64,000 bases of DNA from Sporosarcina koreensis (lineage in GTDB: Bacteria; Bacillota; Bacilli; Bacillales_A; Planococcaceae). The notes below the pieces were generated by a model. That model did no database searches and was not told the DNA's origin. It saw only the letters and a program-made list of their open reading frames with translations. The position numbers and the translations under genes were made by a program. Positions 45,918 through 54,051 of the stretch are shown piece by piece (position 1 is the stretch's first letter; each line of letters opens with the position of its first letter). The DNA is taken from contig NZ_LQYA01000007.1 in NCBI RefSeq assembly GCF_001531445.1, forward strand, positions 53,275 through 117,274. The letters run 5' to 3'.

Positions 45918-46427
45918 ATGAGAAAAATTAAAACATCCATTCACCATATTATTAAATATATGAATATAACGGTAATGTTTTCAATGTTTTCGATTTTAAT
46001 AATTCAAGTATTTACCCGGAAGTTTTTAAATGATCCTCTTTCTTGGCCAGAGGAATTGTCATTAGTGGCCATGATATGGATTACCTTTTTCGGAGCCTAC
46101 CAATGTACGGTCGAAGGAAGCCACTTGAAAATGGATTTGCTGCAAGACAGATTAGTAGGCAAGCAGAAGACGATAGTGGCAATTCTTTCGAAATGTATTG
46201 TCATCTGGTTTTTAGTTGTCACCTGTTATTGGGGATTTGATTTCATTCAGCAGGCTGGAAAGACAAAAATGCCTGTTTCTGGAATTCCGATGTGGGTGCC
46301 GTATTGGATTATTTGGACAAGTTTCTTTCTGATGATGATTGACTATGTCATTCAAATTATCACGCATGTAAAAGAATTAATAGGATCCAAAAAGGCGGAG
46401 GAGGATGAAAAATGCTCCCCATCTTGA
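45918..46427 (+). CDS. TRAP transporter small membrane subunit, DctQ family
   Basis: The 169-residue protein has four hydrophobic segments and DctQ features (WPEELSLVAMIWITFFGAYQCTVEGSHLKMDLL). It partners with DctM to form the Na+-driven importer. The stop overlaps the DctM start by 16 bases. Start ATG 45918. Confidence 0.92.
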   Translation: MRKIKTSIHHIIKYMNITVMFSMFSILIIQVFTRKFLNDPLSWPEELSLVAMIWITFFGAYQCTVEGSHLKMDLLQDRLVGKQKTIVAILSKCIVIWFLVVTCYWGFDFIQQAGKTKMPVSGIPMWVPYWIIWTSFFLMMIDYVIQIITHVKELIGSKKAEEDEKCSPS

Positions 46428-47692
46428 TGCTCATTTCAATTTTGTTATTACTTGCATTAGGCGTACCGATTGCATTTTCACTAGGGATAACTGCAGTGCT
46501 CTTTTTAATCCTGTATTCAGATATTCCGCTGGTACTCATTATCCAACAAGTGTATTTAGGAACGAATAGTTTTCCTTTATTGGCAATCCCCTTGTTCATG
46601 CTTGCAGGGTCTTTGATGAACCATGGTGGAATTTCAAATAGGCTGATCAACTTCGCATTATCTATCATTGGAATGGTCCGTGGTGGGCTTGGAATGGTGA
46701 ATGTCCTCGCATCCGTATTCTTTGGTGCAATTACCGGAACTTCAGCAGGAGCAAGTGCAGCAGTCGGCCAAATAATGATACCCGCCATGAAAGAAAAAGG
46801 ATACTCGCCGAGCTTTTCGGCAGCTGTGACATCTGCCGGTTCATCACTTGGCATCATTATCCCGCCAAGTGTCCCGATGATCCTTTATGGTTCGATATCC
46901 GGGTTATCAGTTGCGAGCTTGTTTTTAACTGGTATTCCTATTGGAATCGGGATTGCTATAGGGTTTTTGATTGTAGTCTATATCATTTCTGCAAAGAAAA
47001 AATATGACTTTAAAGAAGAGCCTTTTTCATGGGGGTTGATCTTTAGAACTTTTATTAGTGCACTGCCTGCGCTGCTTGTCCCGGTCGCAATTATGGGTGG
47101 CATATTGACAGGGTTTGCAACCCCTACCGAATCTGCTGCCATTGCGGTCATTTGCGGAATCGTTGCAGGGATTATCTACAAGCAATTGACGTGGAAAGGT
47201 TTTATTCAAGCGTTAAATGAAAGTGTCATTAATACAGCACTTGTCATGTTGATTGTAGCCACCGCGAAAATATTGGGATTCTCATTTTCAGCGCTCGGTA
47301 TCGGGCAAATGATGATGGAACCGCTGTTGAAGTTTTCGGACAACCCAATAATGCTTATGCTCATTGCCAGTTTAATTTTGTTCATCGGAGGGTTTATCTT
47401 CGATGGCACGGTCATGGTTTTAGTCATTGTTCCCTTATTTTTGCCACTCGTCGAAGCGACTGCAATTGATCCGTTGCAATTTGCGATGGTAGTCATTATT
47501 GTTTGGGCAATCGGACAGCAAACGCCTCCAGTTGCAAGCGGGCTATACATTACGACAGCAATCGCACAGGTAAGCATGCTCCAAGTGAGTCGGTACAATA
47601 TCTGGTTTATCCTTGTGTTCTTTGTAGCATTAATCGGAATGATCTTCATTCCAGATGTCATGCTTTATATACCAAAGATGATTATTCCATAA
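46412..47692 (+). CDS. TRAP transporter large membrane subunit, DctM family
   Basis: The 426-residue protein has about 12 hydrophobic segments and DctM motifs (FPLLAIPLFMLAGSLMNHGG, GAITGTSAGASAAVGQIMIPAM, IIIPPSVPMILYG, PTESAAIAVICG). It is the transport subunit that couples Na+ to carboxylate uptake. A second, degraded DctM C-terminus lies downstream at 48853-49008. Confidence 0.94.
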   Translation: MLPILMLISILLLLALGVPIAFSLGITAVLFLILYSDIPLVLIIQQVYLGTNSFPLLAIPLFMLAGSLMNHGGISNRLINFALSIIGMVRGGLGMVNVLASVFFGAITGTSAGASAAVGQIMIPAMKEKGYSPSFSAAVTSAGSSLGIIIPPSVPMILYGSISGLSVASLFLTGIPIGIGIAIGFLIVVYIISAKKKYDFKEEPFSWGLIFRTFISALPALLVPVAIMGGILTGFATPTESAAIAVICGIVAGIIYKQLTWKGFIQALNESVINTALVMLIVATAKILGFSFSALGIGQMMMEPLLKFSDNPIMLMLIASLILFIGGFIFDGTVMVLVIVPLFLPLVEATAIDPLQFAMVVIIVWAIGQQTPPVASGLYITTAIAQVSMLQVSRYNIWFILVFFVALIGMIFIPDVMLYIPKMIIP

Positions 47693-47714
47693 TAAGAAAA
47701 GAGGAGAATGGGAA

Positions 47715-48722
47715 ATGAATTTCACAAATGTCATTCAAACAATTGACACACACACGTACGGGGAACCAACACGTATTATTAACGGGGGATTGCTTAAATT
47801 AAAAGGAAATACGGTCGCTGAACAGCGCGATTATATGGCGGAGCATTACTCATGGTATCGCGATGCTCTTATTCAGGAGCCGAGAGGGCACCGAGATATG
47901 TTCGGCGCTGTGCTGCTGCCGCCGCTCCAGGATGGCGTCGACTTTGGCGTCATCTACATGGACAATGCAAACTTTTTAAATATGTGCGGTCATGCAACGA
48001 TTGGAGTTGCAACAGCAATTGTTGAAACAGGACTCGTCCAACCGACCGGGGAAGTGACCGAGCTCGTTCTCGAAACACCGGCAGGTCTTGTATATCCGCG
48101 GGTCAAAATGGAAAATAATCGCGTAACATCGGTGACATTCAAAAACGTACCAGGGTTTCTTGAAAAACGGGATGTTATTATAGATGCTGGAGAGTTGGGT
48201 GAAATTAAAGTTGACATCAGCTTTGGCGGCAACTACTTTGCATGGGTTGATATCGATCAATTGAATGAAACAATTCATGTTTCTAATGGTTCCAAGCTTA
48301 AAGCGATGGCGAAAATAATTAAGGAAGAAGTCAATAAAGCCGTCAAGGTTCAGCATCCAACTAAACCATATATCGACTATATCGACATCGTTACGTTCTA
48401 CGGGAAACCGACTGTTCCAGGAGCAACATATAAAAACGTCCATATCTTTAGTGAAAATCAAGCGGACCGTTCTCCTGGGGGAACAGGCACGACTGCAATG
48501 GTGTCAAGAATGGTTGGAAGAGGAGAACTTGAAATCGACGAAGAAGTGGTTTGCGAAGGATTTGTCGGCGGGAAATTCTACGGAAAAGCGATTGAGACAG
48601 TCATGTTAGGCGACCAGGAAGCTTATATTACAGAAGTCACCGGTTCGGCTTTCATTTCAGGGTTTAATAATATCCTTATTGATCCGAATGATCCGTTTAA
48701 GCATGGGTTTATGGTGGATTGA
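47715..48722 (+). CDS. Proline racemase family protein lacking second catalytic cysteine
   Basis: This 335-residue member of the proline racemase/hydroxyproline epimerase superfamily has the first catalytic Cys91 in NMCGHATIG. The second position, Cys in racemases and epimerases (SPCGTGT) and Thr in the trans-3-hydroxyproline dehydratase type, is Gly255 here (DRSPGGTGTT). A classical two-base racemisation is therefore unlikely. A dehydratase or other one-base reaction on a hydroxyproline-like acid is an inference. It is co-transcribed with the TRAP transporter and GntR gene, which would import and sense the substrate. Start ATG 47715. Confidence 0.87.
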   Translation: MNFTNVIQTIDTHTYGEPTRIINGGLLKLKGNTVAEQRDYMAEHYSWYRDALIQEPRGHRDMFGAVLLPPLQDGVDFGVIYMDNANFLNMCGHATIGVATAIVETGLVQPTGEVTELVLETPAGLVYPRVKMENNRVTSVTFKNVPGFLEKRDVIIDAGELGEIKVDISFGGNYFAWVDIDQLNETIHVSNGSKLKAMAKIIKEEVNKAVKVQHPTKPYIDYIDIVTFYGKPTVPGATYKNVHIFSENQADRSPGGTGTTAMVSRMVGRGELEIDEEVVCEGFVGGKFYGKAIETVMLGDQEAYITEVTGSAFISGFNNILIDPNDPFKHGFMVD

Positions 48723-48805
48723 GGGCAAAAACTTGGAGGAAGACCATTACCTATGCGTAATACCACGTGATAATAAACTATAACTTGTATTTGAAACAGT
48801 AATGA

Positions 48806-48839
48806 AGTTAGCCGCGGTGGTCAGCGGCTGACTTTTTTT
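48806..48839 (+). terminator. Terminator after the racemase-like gene
   Basis: Arms AGTTAGCCGC (48806-48815) and GCGGCTGACT (48824-48833, one G-T pair), followed by seven T. Confidence 0.8.
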
Positions 48840-48852
48840 ATCTTCGAACCTT

Positions 48853-49008
48853 CATGAATTTGTTACCGCCACCATTGGTAAAATAACAGTTCCTAAAATG
48901 TTTAAATATCTTGTGCCGCAAATTATTATTCTCATCATTATCTTACTAGTCATTACCTACTTACCAGAATTGATATTGTTCCCGGTAAATTTGTTAAGTG
49001 GTGGATAA
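48853..49008 (+). pseudogene. Remnant of a second TRAP DctM C-terminus
   Basis: An open stretch without start encodes HEFVTATIGKITVPKMFKYL.. then VPQIIILIIILLVITYLPEL and LFPVNLLSGG before TAA (49006-49008). The pattern of a final membrane helix followed by LP-type ending is that of DctM proteins. Upstream parts are absent, so this is a gene fragment. Suggests another transporter once stood here. Confidence 0.5.
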
Positions 49009-49045
49009 ATAAACAGTAAGATTTTGTGGAAATGGAGGCATCAAT

Positions 49046-49420
49046 GTGTCTAGACCGCAAATAGAATTTATTAATTACCAAAACATAAGGCCGGAAATAA
49101 TCGAGGGATCAGTAAAAGGCTTATCACAAAGAGTTATTTCACAGGATGCAGAAGTGGGGGATTTGGTCCGGATACTAGAATTTGCTTCTGGAACTGACAC
49201 TTCTCCGAATGGTGTCCAGGTTTATGACTATTGGGAAGAAATATACATCATCGCCGGTTCGGTAATCGGTTTAACGTTAAATCAGGAATTCACAAAAAGG
49301 ATGGTAGCTTCTCGGCCGCCCGGAATGAAGCATGGACCCTAGAAGTCCGTACATGGTTGTACAATGTTTGAGGTTCGTTATTATAAAAATCTAGATAACA
49401 GGAATCGACGAATGTTGTGA
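49046..49420 (+). pseudogene. Cupin-family gene interrupted by an in-frame stop
   Basis: A GTG start at 49046 (GGAGG upstream) opens a cupin-like protein (YDYWEEIYIIAGSVIGL, RPPGMKHGP). A TAG at 49340-49342 interrupts it; the same frame continues past the stop with KSVHGCTMFEVRYYKNLDN to TGA at 49418-49420. The motif HGP-x-x-S-x-x-GC-x-x-FEVRYY is typical of the cupin family's second strand, so the TAG replaces one codon, likely Tyr or another aromatic. Either a recent pseudogene or a truncated 98-residue product. Confidence 0.6.
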
Positions 49421-49456
49421 AGTCTAACAGTTAGAATTTATACGACGCAGCTAATT

Positions 49457-49506
49457 GGCTGGTGTGAAGACGGTATGGAACCGTGCTCATGCTAGCCTGT
49501 TTTTTT
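49457..49506 (+). terminator. Imperfect hairpin with T-run
   Basis: GGCTGGTGTGAAGACGGT (49457-49474) pairs imperfectly with ACCGTGCTCATGCTAGCC (49480-49497), then a run of seven T after one G. Probable terminator of the cupin transcript. Confidence 0.6.
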
Positions 49507-49548
49507 GGTTGGTATGTTTGTGATTCACTTCGTAGTTGACGAATAATT

Positions 49549-49590
49549 CCCCAATAATCAACACTTCATTATTGGTTAGGGGCTTTCTTT
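49549..49590 (+). terminator. Weak hairpin with T-rich tract
   Basis: CCCCAATAAT (49549-49558) pairs with ATTATTGG-TTA-GGGG (49568-49582), with a bulge, followed by CTTTCTTT. Possible weak terminator. Confidence 0.35.
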
Positions 49591-49697
49591 ATGTGATGAA
49601 TTTTATATTATTTCCGCGAGATGCAATGCTAATAAGCAAGGACAATGATTATAAAATTATTGTCACACTCTTATTTTCGTATGCTCGCTCATAAACT

Positions 49698-49770
49698 TTT
49701 GTCTCAGGGGATGTGAGTACATGATGTAGAACGCTTTATCAACTCTCCGGTTGGGGATGTCTTTCGATGA
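49698..49770 (+). pseudogene. Degraded second copy of the kdgK 3' end
   Basis: These bases match the last about 70 bases of kdgK (43491-43563), with an 11-base deletion after GTGAGTAC and a few substitutions; for example ATGATGTAGAACGCTTTATC is identical. The deletion shifts the frame, so it is non-coding. It lies about 6.2 kb downstream in the same orientation and makes a direct repeat around the GntR-TRAP segment. Confidence 0.75.
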
Positions 49771-50171
49771 TTATCGAGGAAAGCCAACAGCAATTATCAA
49801 AGATGTGCTTTACAAATCTTATACTGCAGAAGAATTTCTGCAGCGGCGCAATGAAACGCAACGCACGTAGTTCGCAACACATTCAAATCAAGGAGCAACG
49901 CAAAGAATCACAATCGTAACAAAATGAATCGTTCCCAGTCAGCCTTTCTTATGATTAAACAGAACTGTGGATATCTTTGACAGATCCGTTAGTGACTTGT
50001 ATCCTATTTGTTAACGACAGGGACTGTTGGGATTATTGTAGAAGCGGTATTTACAAAATCAAGCGATGGACTCTACTATAAAAACCTCCTCAGCAAGTTC
50101 ATATTGCTAAGGAGGTTGGTATTTTTTACTACGGGCTGCTCAAAGTATACGGATTCCGGATTGCGGCAAAA
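49771..50171. other. Intergenic remnant region before the GntR gene
   Basis: About 400 bases. One plus-strand stretch (about 49778-49870) encodes GKPTAIIKDVLYKSYTAEEF.. to NETQRT and a stop, but has no start and I do not recognise it. The rest has no supported gene except the terminator hairpin at 50083-50127. It looks like decayed coding DNA. Confidence 0.5.
50083..50127. terminator. Bidirectional terminator near the GntR gene end
   Basis: Perfect 14-base complement except one position: AACCTCCTCAGCAA (50083-50096) and TTGCTAAGGAGGTT (50104-50117). T-runs occur on both strands (ATTTTTT on plus; TTTTTATAG on minus). It ends the minus-strand carboxylate operon 45 bases past the GntR stop. Confidence 0.8.
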
Positions 50172-50873
50172 TTACTCAAGACCACTTTCACCTAAATAGG
50201 ATAGCGCTTTAATCGTACTTTGTAAACTCCGTTGAATATGATGCCTCATACTCTCTTCGGCAGCAATTTCATTTCCTTCTGAGATATGTTTCAATATCGC
50301 TTCGTGCTCTTCGACAGGTGTGATCGATGGGTATTTCGGATCTTTGTACGCACCAATTCGGCGATATCTAGCGATTCTGCTTTTGATTTGGAATAGTGTA
50401 TATACGGCAGTTCGATTGTCGCTATGTAGCTCCAATATATTATGGAATTCATTGCCGTATCTGACGACATCCACTTGCCGATGATTTTCGGCAGCATGTC
50501 TCATAAGGAGCATGATATCTTGTAGCCGTTGTATGATTTCTGTTCTTGATGGATCTTTGGTAATATTGATCGTAGCCAGCCGCGCGATCAGCCCTTCCAT
50601 CATTTCACGTACAAGGAAGGTGTCTTCTGCCTCTTTGATTGAAAGGGGGGCGACGTGGATTCTTCCAGTCGTTTTTTTGACGACGATGCCTTCCAGTTCC
50701 AGACGGTAAAGGGCTTGGCGCAATGGAGTCCTGCTGACATTCAAATCGGCGGAAAGTGTTTCTTCCACGAGATGCAGGTTAGGTCCATACTCCATTTCTA
50801 AAATCTTTTCTTTTATCTTTTCGTAAACCGTATCAATCGTCGAGTTTCTACTCCTCTTCACATCCATAGCCAA
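50172..50873 (-). CDS. GntR family transcriptional regulator, FCD type
   Basis: The 233-residue protein has a GntR winged helix (VEETLSADLNVSRTPLRQALYRLELEGIV) and an FCD ligand domain (GNEFHNILELHSDN, EEHEAILKHI). A TTG start at 50873 has AGGTGA 7 bases upstream; an ATG 6 bases later is the alternative. It is the last gene of the minus-strand operon with tctCBA, the AbrB halves, PrpF-like and PrpB-like genes. It likely binds the GntR-type palindrome at 57201-57220 and responds to the carboxylate. Confidence 0.9.
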   Translation of the reverse strand: MAMDVKRSRNSTIDTVYEKIKEKILEMEYGPNLHLVEETLSADLNVSRTPLRQALYRLELEGIVVKKTTGRIHVAPLSIKEAEDTFLVREMMEGLIARLATINITKDPSRTEIIQRLQDIMLLMRHAAENHRQVDVVRYGNEFHNILELHSDNRTAVYTLFQIKSRIARYRRIGAYKDPKYPSITPVEEHEAILKHISEGNEIAAEESMRHHIQRSLQSTIKALSYLGESGLE

Positions 50874-50918
50874 CCAACTGTCACCTGCCTTCTAAATTTG
50901 CTATGAGATTCGTAATTA

Positions 50919-51827
50919 TCACTTGTATAAATCATCCAAGATGGTTTTGGAAATGCTCTCATCTAATTCCTCGTACCTATTATACAATATCGTATCATAT
51001 AATTCTTTCCTCGTTTGCATTTTAGACAAAAAATCGGCTTGTGTCCCTTTCTCATAAATGCCTTCATACAAAGACTCAATCGCTTTTGCAGCGACGCGCA
51101 GAGATGTAACAGGATAGATGACCATTTTGTAACCCATTTCTTCAAATTGGTCGGCTGTGATCATCGGAGTGCGACCAAATTCCGTCATATTGGCGAGCAA
51201 CGGCAATTTGGTTTCGTTATAGAATTGAATGAATTCCTCTTCGGTTGTCATTGCTTCAGGAAAAATGATATCCGCTCCAGCCTCAAAATACCGCTTAGCT
51301 CTTTCTATTGCTGAATCCATACCTTCTACACCTTTGGCATCCGTTCTTGCTACGATAACCAAATCGTTATCCGCTTTTCGCGCTGCTTTTATTTTCTGCA
51401 CCATTTCCTCAGTTGGTACGAGTTTCTTACCATTCAGGTGGCCGCATTTTTTCGGCAAATCCTGATCCTCGATTTGAATGGCAGCTGCACCGGCCTCAAC
51501 CATTTCGTAAACAGTACGCGTTACACTTAACACACTGCCGTACCCTGTATCCACATCCACCAACATTGGCATCCCTGTCGCGCGGACAATTTCACGTGTA
51601 CGGTTTGTCAATTCTGTCAATGTTATGATTCCTAAGTCTGGCATCCCGAGACTGGCTGTCAAAGCGGCTCCGGATAAATAAATCGTCTCAAAACCGGCTT
51701 TCTGGGCTAATAAAGCTGCCAAGGCGTCGTGGGCACCCGGAACTTTTATAATTCCATTGTCTCTTTCTAGTAATGTTCTTAATTCCGTAATAGGGTGTTG
51801 TCTTTTTTCCCGTACCAACCAACTCAT
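50919..51827 (-). CDS. Isocitrate lyase/PEP mutase family protein, methylisocitrate lyase-like (PrpB)
   Basis: The 302-residue protein has the lyase motifs DVDTGYG (91-97), IEDQDLPKKCGH (119-130; catalytic Cys128) and ARTDAKG. This is the signature of 2-methylisocitrate lyase and of 2,3-dimethylmalate or oxaloacetate-forming relatives. It splits a branched tricarboxylic or dicarboxylic acid into pyruvate or similar plus a second acid. The neighbouring PrpF-like protein and TTT transporter suggest uptake and breakdown of a methylated di- or tricarboxylate. No PrpC or PrpD lies nearby. Confidence 0.9.
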   Translation of the reverse strand: MSWLVREKRQHPITELRTLLERDNGIIKVPGAHDALAALLAQKAGFETIYLSGAALTASLGMPDLGIITLTELTNRTREIVRATGMPMLVDVDTGYGSVLSVTRTVYEMVEAGAAAIQIEDQDLPKKCGHLNGKKLVPTEEMVQKIKAARKADNDLVIVARTDAKGVEGMDSAIERAKRYFEAGADIIFPEAMTTEEEFIQFYNETKLPLLANMTEFGRTPMITADQFEEMGYKMVIYPVTSLRVAAKAIESLYEGIYEKGTQADFLSKMQTRKELYDTILYNRYEELDESISKTILDDLYK

Positions 51828-51872
51828 AATTTTTCTCCTCCATAGTGTATCTCGTCGTTGTTATTGGACTAT

Positions 51873-53012
51873 TTAGTTGGGGACGAAAATTCTTCCGTCC
51901 ATCAATCTTCTCACTGTTCTTTCAAGGCCAACCGTTTCAACCAAGTCCGAGCAAGTCTTTTTGCGCACATGTATTTCAGCTATCCCTTCAGGATGGCCAA
52001 TACGTACAATCCCTTCATTAATGTTCTTGTCCAATGTACTCGCTTCGTAAGGAATTGTTCCTTTTAGTAAGCATGCGGCTGCCAAGTTGAATAACCCGCT
52101 AACCGCAAATGTCCGATGCATTTTATTCATGGAGATCATTCGTGCAATAATATCAATTTCTTCTCTTCTGATCAGTTTTCCATTGGATGTCATATAATCC
52201 TGTGGCGGGGCAACGTAAGCAATTTTGGGGATTGCAGTATAAGTTGTTCTCGCGAGCTCAACTGAAGGGGCTAGTTTGGATTTCACTGCCACAAGTTCAC
52301 GGATTAGTTCCAATGATGGTAAAACAGAGCCGCTGCGCGTTACCTCATCATTGCTCTCAGATCCGTTTAATGAAAAGTCTTCCGCTGTTACGAAGACGAA
52401 AGGGTTTACAATATCAAGAAAGGAATAACGAAAAGAAATCCCATTCACGCTTTCTGTCCCGATTTTACCCAGAGGTAATGTTTCGCCTGTTTTTCCGCCG
52501 CCAGGGTCGATAATGTCCACTTTGTATTTTGATCCGCTAGACTTGATACCGGAAATGTGGAAATCACCGTTCACTTTAGCCAGTCCATTCTCAAGAGGGA
52601 CATTGATCCGGATTTTTTTATGGACATTCGTGCTCCATGCTGTAATGACGATCTCTGATGCAGAGGGGTCTACGTGAACAAGTTCCTCATCCACAGCAAA
52701 CGCACCTACAGCCGCCATCAAGTTGCCGCAAGTCCCTTCATAATCGACCGTATCAGTACCTATCCCTAATTGTACAAAGGTATACAATATATCGATGCCT
52801 GGTCTATCGCTTTTATCAATAATGACCACTTTGCTAGTATGGGAGGTTCCTCCGCCTAATCCATCAACATGGGACACATCTTCTGATCCTACACTCTTGA
52901 GAAAGATTCTTTTTCTTATTTCTTCGTTATGAGGAAGATTTTTTTCATGAAAAAATAACCCACGACTTGTTCCGCCTCGGTAAACAACGCAAGGAATTGT
53001 AAATTGACTCAT
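51873..53012 (-). CDS. PrpF-like isomerase (AcnD-accessory / 4-oxalomesaconate tautomerase family)
   Basis: The 379-residue protein of the PrpF family (diaminopimelate epimerase fold) has VYRGGTSRGLFF near the N-terminus, SHTSKVVII with Lys61, and YEGTCGNLMAAVGAF with Cys95, the residues implicated in catalysis in family members. They isomerise the double bond of methylaconitate, oxalomesaconate or methylitaconate. Pairing with the PrpB-like lyase and TctABC transporter fits an imported unsaturated tricarboxylate. Start ATG 53012. 45 bases separate it from the lyase gene. Confidence 0.9.
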   Translation of the reverse strand: MSQFTIPCVVYRGGTSRGLFFHEKNLPHNEEIRKRIFLKSVGSEDVSHVDGLGGGTSHTSKVVIIDKSDRPGIDILYTFVQLGIGTDTVDYEGTCGNLMAAVGAFAVDEELVHVDPSASEIVITAWSTNVHKKIRINVPLENGLAKVNGDFHISGIKSSGSKYKVDIIDPGGGKTGETLPLGKIGTESVNGISFRYSFLDIVNPFVFVTAEDFSLNGSESNDEVTRSGSVLPSLELIRELVAVKSKLAPSVELARTTYTAIPKIAYVAPPQDYMTSNGKLIRREEIDIIARMISMNKMHRTFAVSGLFNLAAACLLKGTIPYEASTLDKNINEGIVRIGHPEGIAEIHVRKKTCSDLVETVGLERTVRRLMDGRIFVPN

Positions 53013-53027
53013 TCACACACCTCATTT

Positions 53028-53516
53028 TTATAATAGTAATGTAATAATCGTTGGCAATATCGTGACTAGCAATGAGACCCTGAACAAATGTATTAGCATA
53101 ACAGTCTGTGTATCTGCTCCAAACTCATCTGCGATTGTAGATGCCTCGCTCATACCAGCAGGAATACTACCGCAAATTGCGGTAATCCAATCAATTTGAA
53201 AATACTTCGATAGCAGTAATGCAAATAAAAAGGCCGTCAATAAATGTGCAACTGCAGCAAGGATGCCGGGAATAAGTAAATCCAGCAAATAGGGGAATTG
53301 CTCATGGTTCATTTTCAGTCCAACAAAACCGCCAATCACCATTTGCACACTTTGTTTTTTATTTTTGGATAGGGGAGCGGCACCCATGCCAAGGATTTGC
53401 GCAATTGCAATGGCCAGAAAACTTCCGATGAGAATACCGATAGGAAGTTTAAGAATATATCCGATCAATGCGCCGATGGAGGCGATTGCGATAAGTAGAA
53501 AGGGTTTCATCTTCAT
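53028..53516 (-). CDS. AbrB family membrane protein, half-size (second half)
   Basis: The 162-residue protein has about five hydrophobic segments and resembles one repeat of AbrB-type (putative ammonia monooxygenase) membrane proteins, with ITAICGSIPAGMSEASTIADEFGAD. Normal AbrB proteins have about 350 residues made of two such repeats. This gene and the next together encode both repeats as separate, overlapping frames (4 bases). Each repeat has its own start, so the split looks natural. Role in transport near the TTT system is possible. Confidence 0.82.
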   Translation of the reverse strand: MKMKPFLLIAIASIGALIGYILKLPIGILIGSFLAIAIAQILGMGAAPLSKNKKQSVQMVIGGFVGLKMNHEQFPYLLDLLIPGILAAVAHLLTAFLFALLLSKYFQIDWITAICGSIPAGMSEASTIADEFGADTQTVMLIHLFRVSLLVTILPTIITLLL

Positions 53517-54034
53517 AATTCAAGTCCCTGCTTTTTACTTACACTCCATTTCAACAGGCTTTTGAAAGACAGCATAATAATAAGGAAGCGAATCAAATGG
53601 ACGATTACAACAATCTGTGTATCACTTTGTACAGAATCCGATAGCGTGATCATCTCCGCCAACCCGCCTGGCGCAACTGCTATGAGGCCGGTAATAAAAG
53701 TCGTTATGCCGAAGTAATGGAAAACTATATTCACTAGCAATGCTGTAAGTATGCTACCAATACCAACGATCAGGAAAGCGGCAAGTCTTTTGATTGGCAG
53801 ATTCAAAATATCTTTCTTAAAATGTAAGCCAATCATCGTTCCAAGGGCAATCTGGGTCGCTATCCGAAGGAGGGGGGACACGTCGTTTAATTCGACCGTT
53901 CCTAGTATCTTGAACCCTCCAACGAAAAGCATAGCACCAAGTAAAGCGCCGGCCGGGAGCTTCAGCCGCAGACCAATTCTTCCACCGATATATGATAGTA
54001 GAATGAACAGTAACGAATCCCAAAATATTGACAT
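53513..54034 (-). CDS. AbrB family membrane protein, half-size (first half)
   Basis: The 173-residue protein has about five hydrophobic segments and the repeat motif LIAVAPGGLAEMITLSDSVQSDTQIVVIVHLIRF, matching the other half. Together the two would form the equivalent of a full AbrB protein, perhaps as a heterodimer. It follows the TctA gene by 17 bases and overlaps the other half by 4 bases. Start ATG 54034. Confidence 0.82.
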   Translation of the reverse strand: MSIFWDSLLFILLSYIGGRIGLRLKLPAGALLGAMLFVGGFKILGTVELNDVSPLLRIATQIALGTMIGLHFKKDILNLPIKRLAAFLIVGIGSILTALLVNIVFHYFGITTFITGLIAVAPGGLAEMITLSDSVQSDTQIVVIVHLIRFLIIMLSFKSLLKWSVSKKQGLEL

Positions 54035-54051
54035 GCATAGATCATCCCAAT

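Noticed and set aside
43491..49770. Interpretation of the kdgK direct repeat as phage or integron attachment sites
   Set aside because: No integrase or phage gene lies inside the segment, and the second copy is degraded. Only an ancient insertion or duplication can be suggested.
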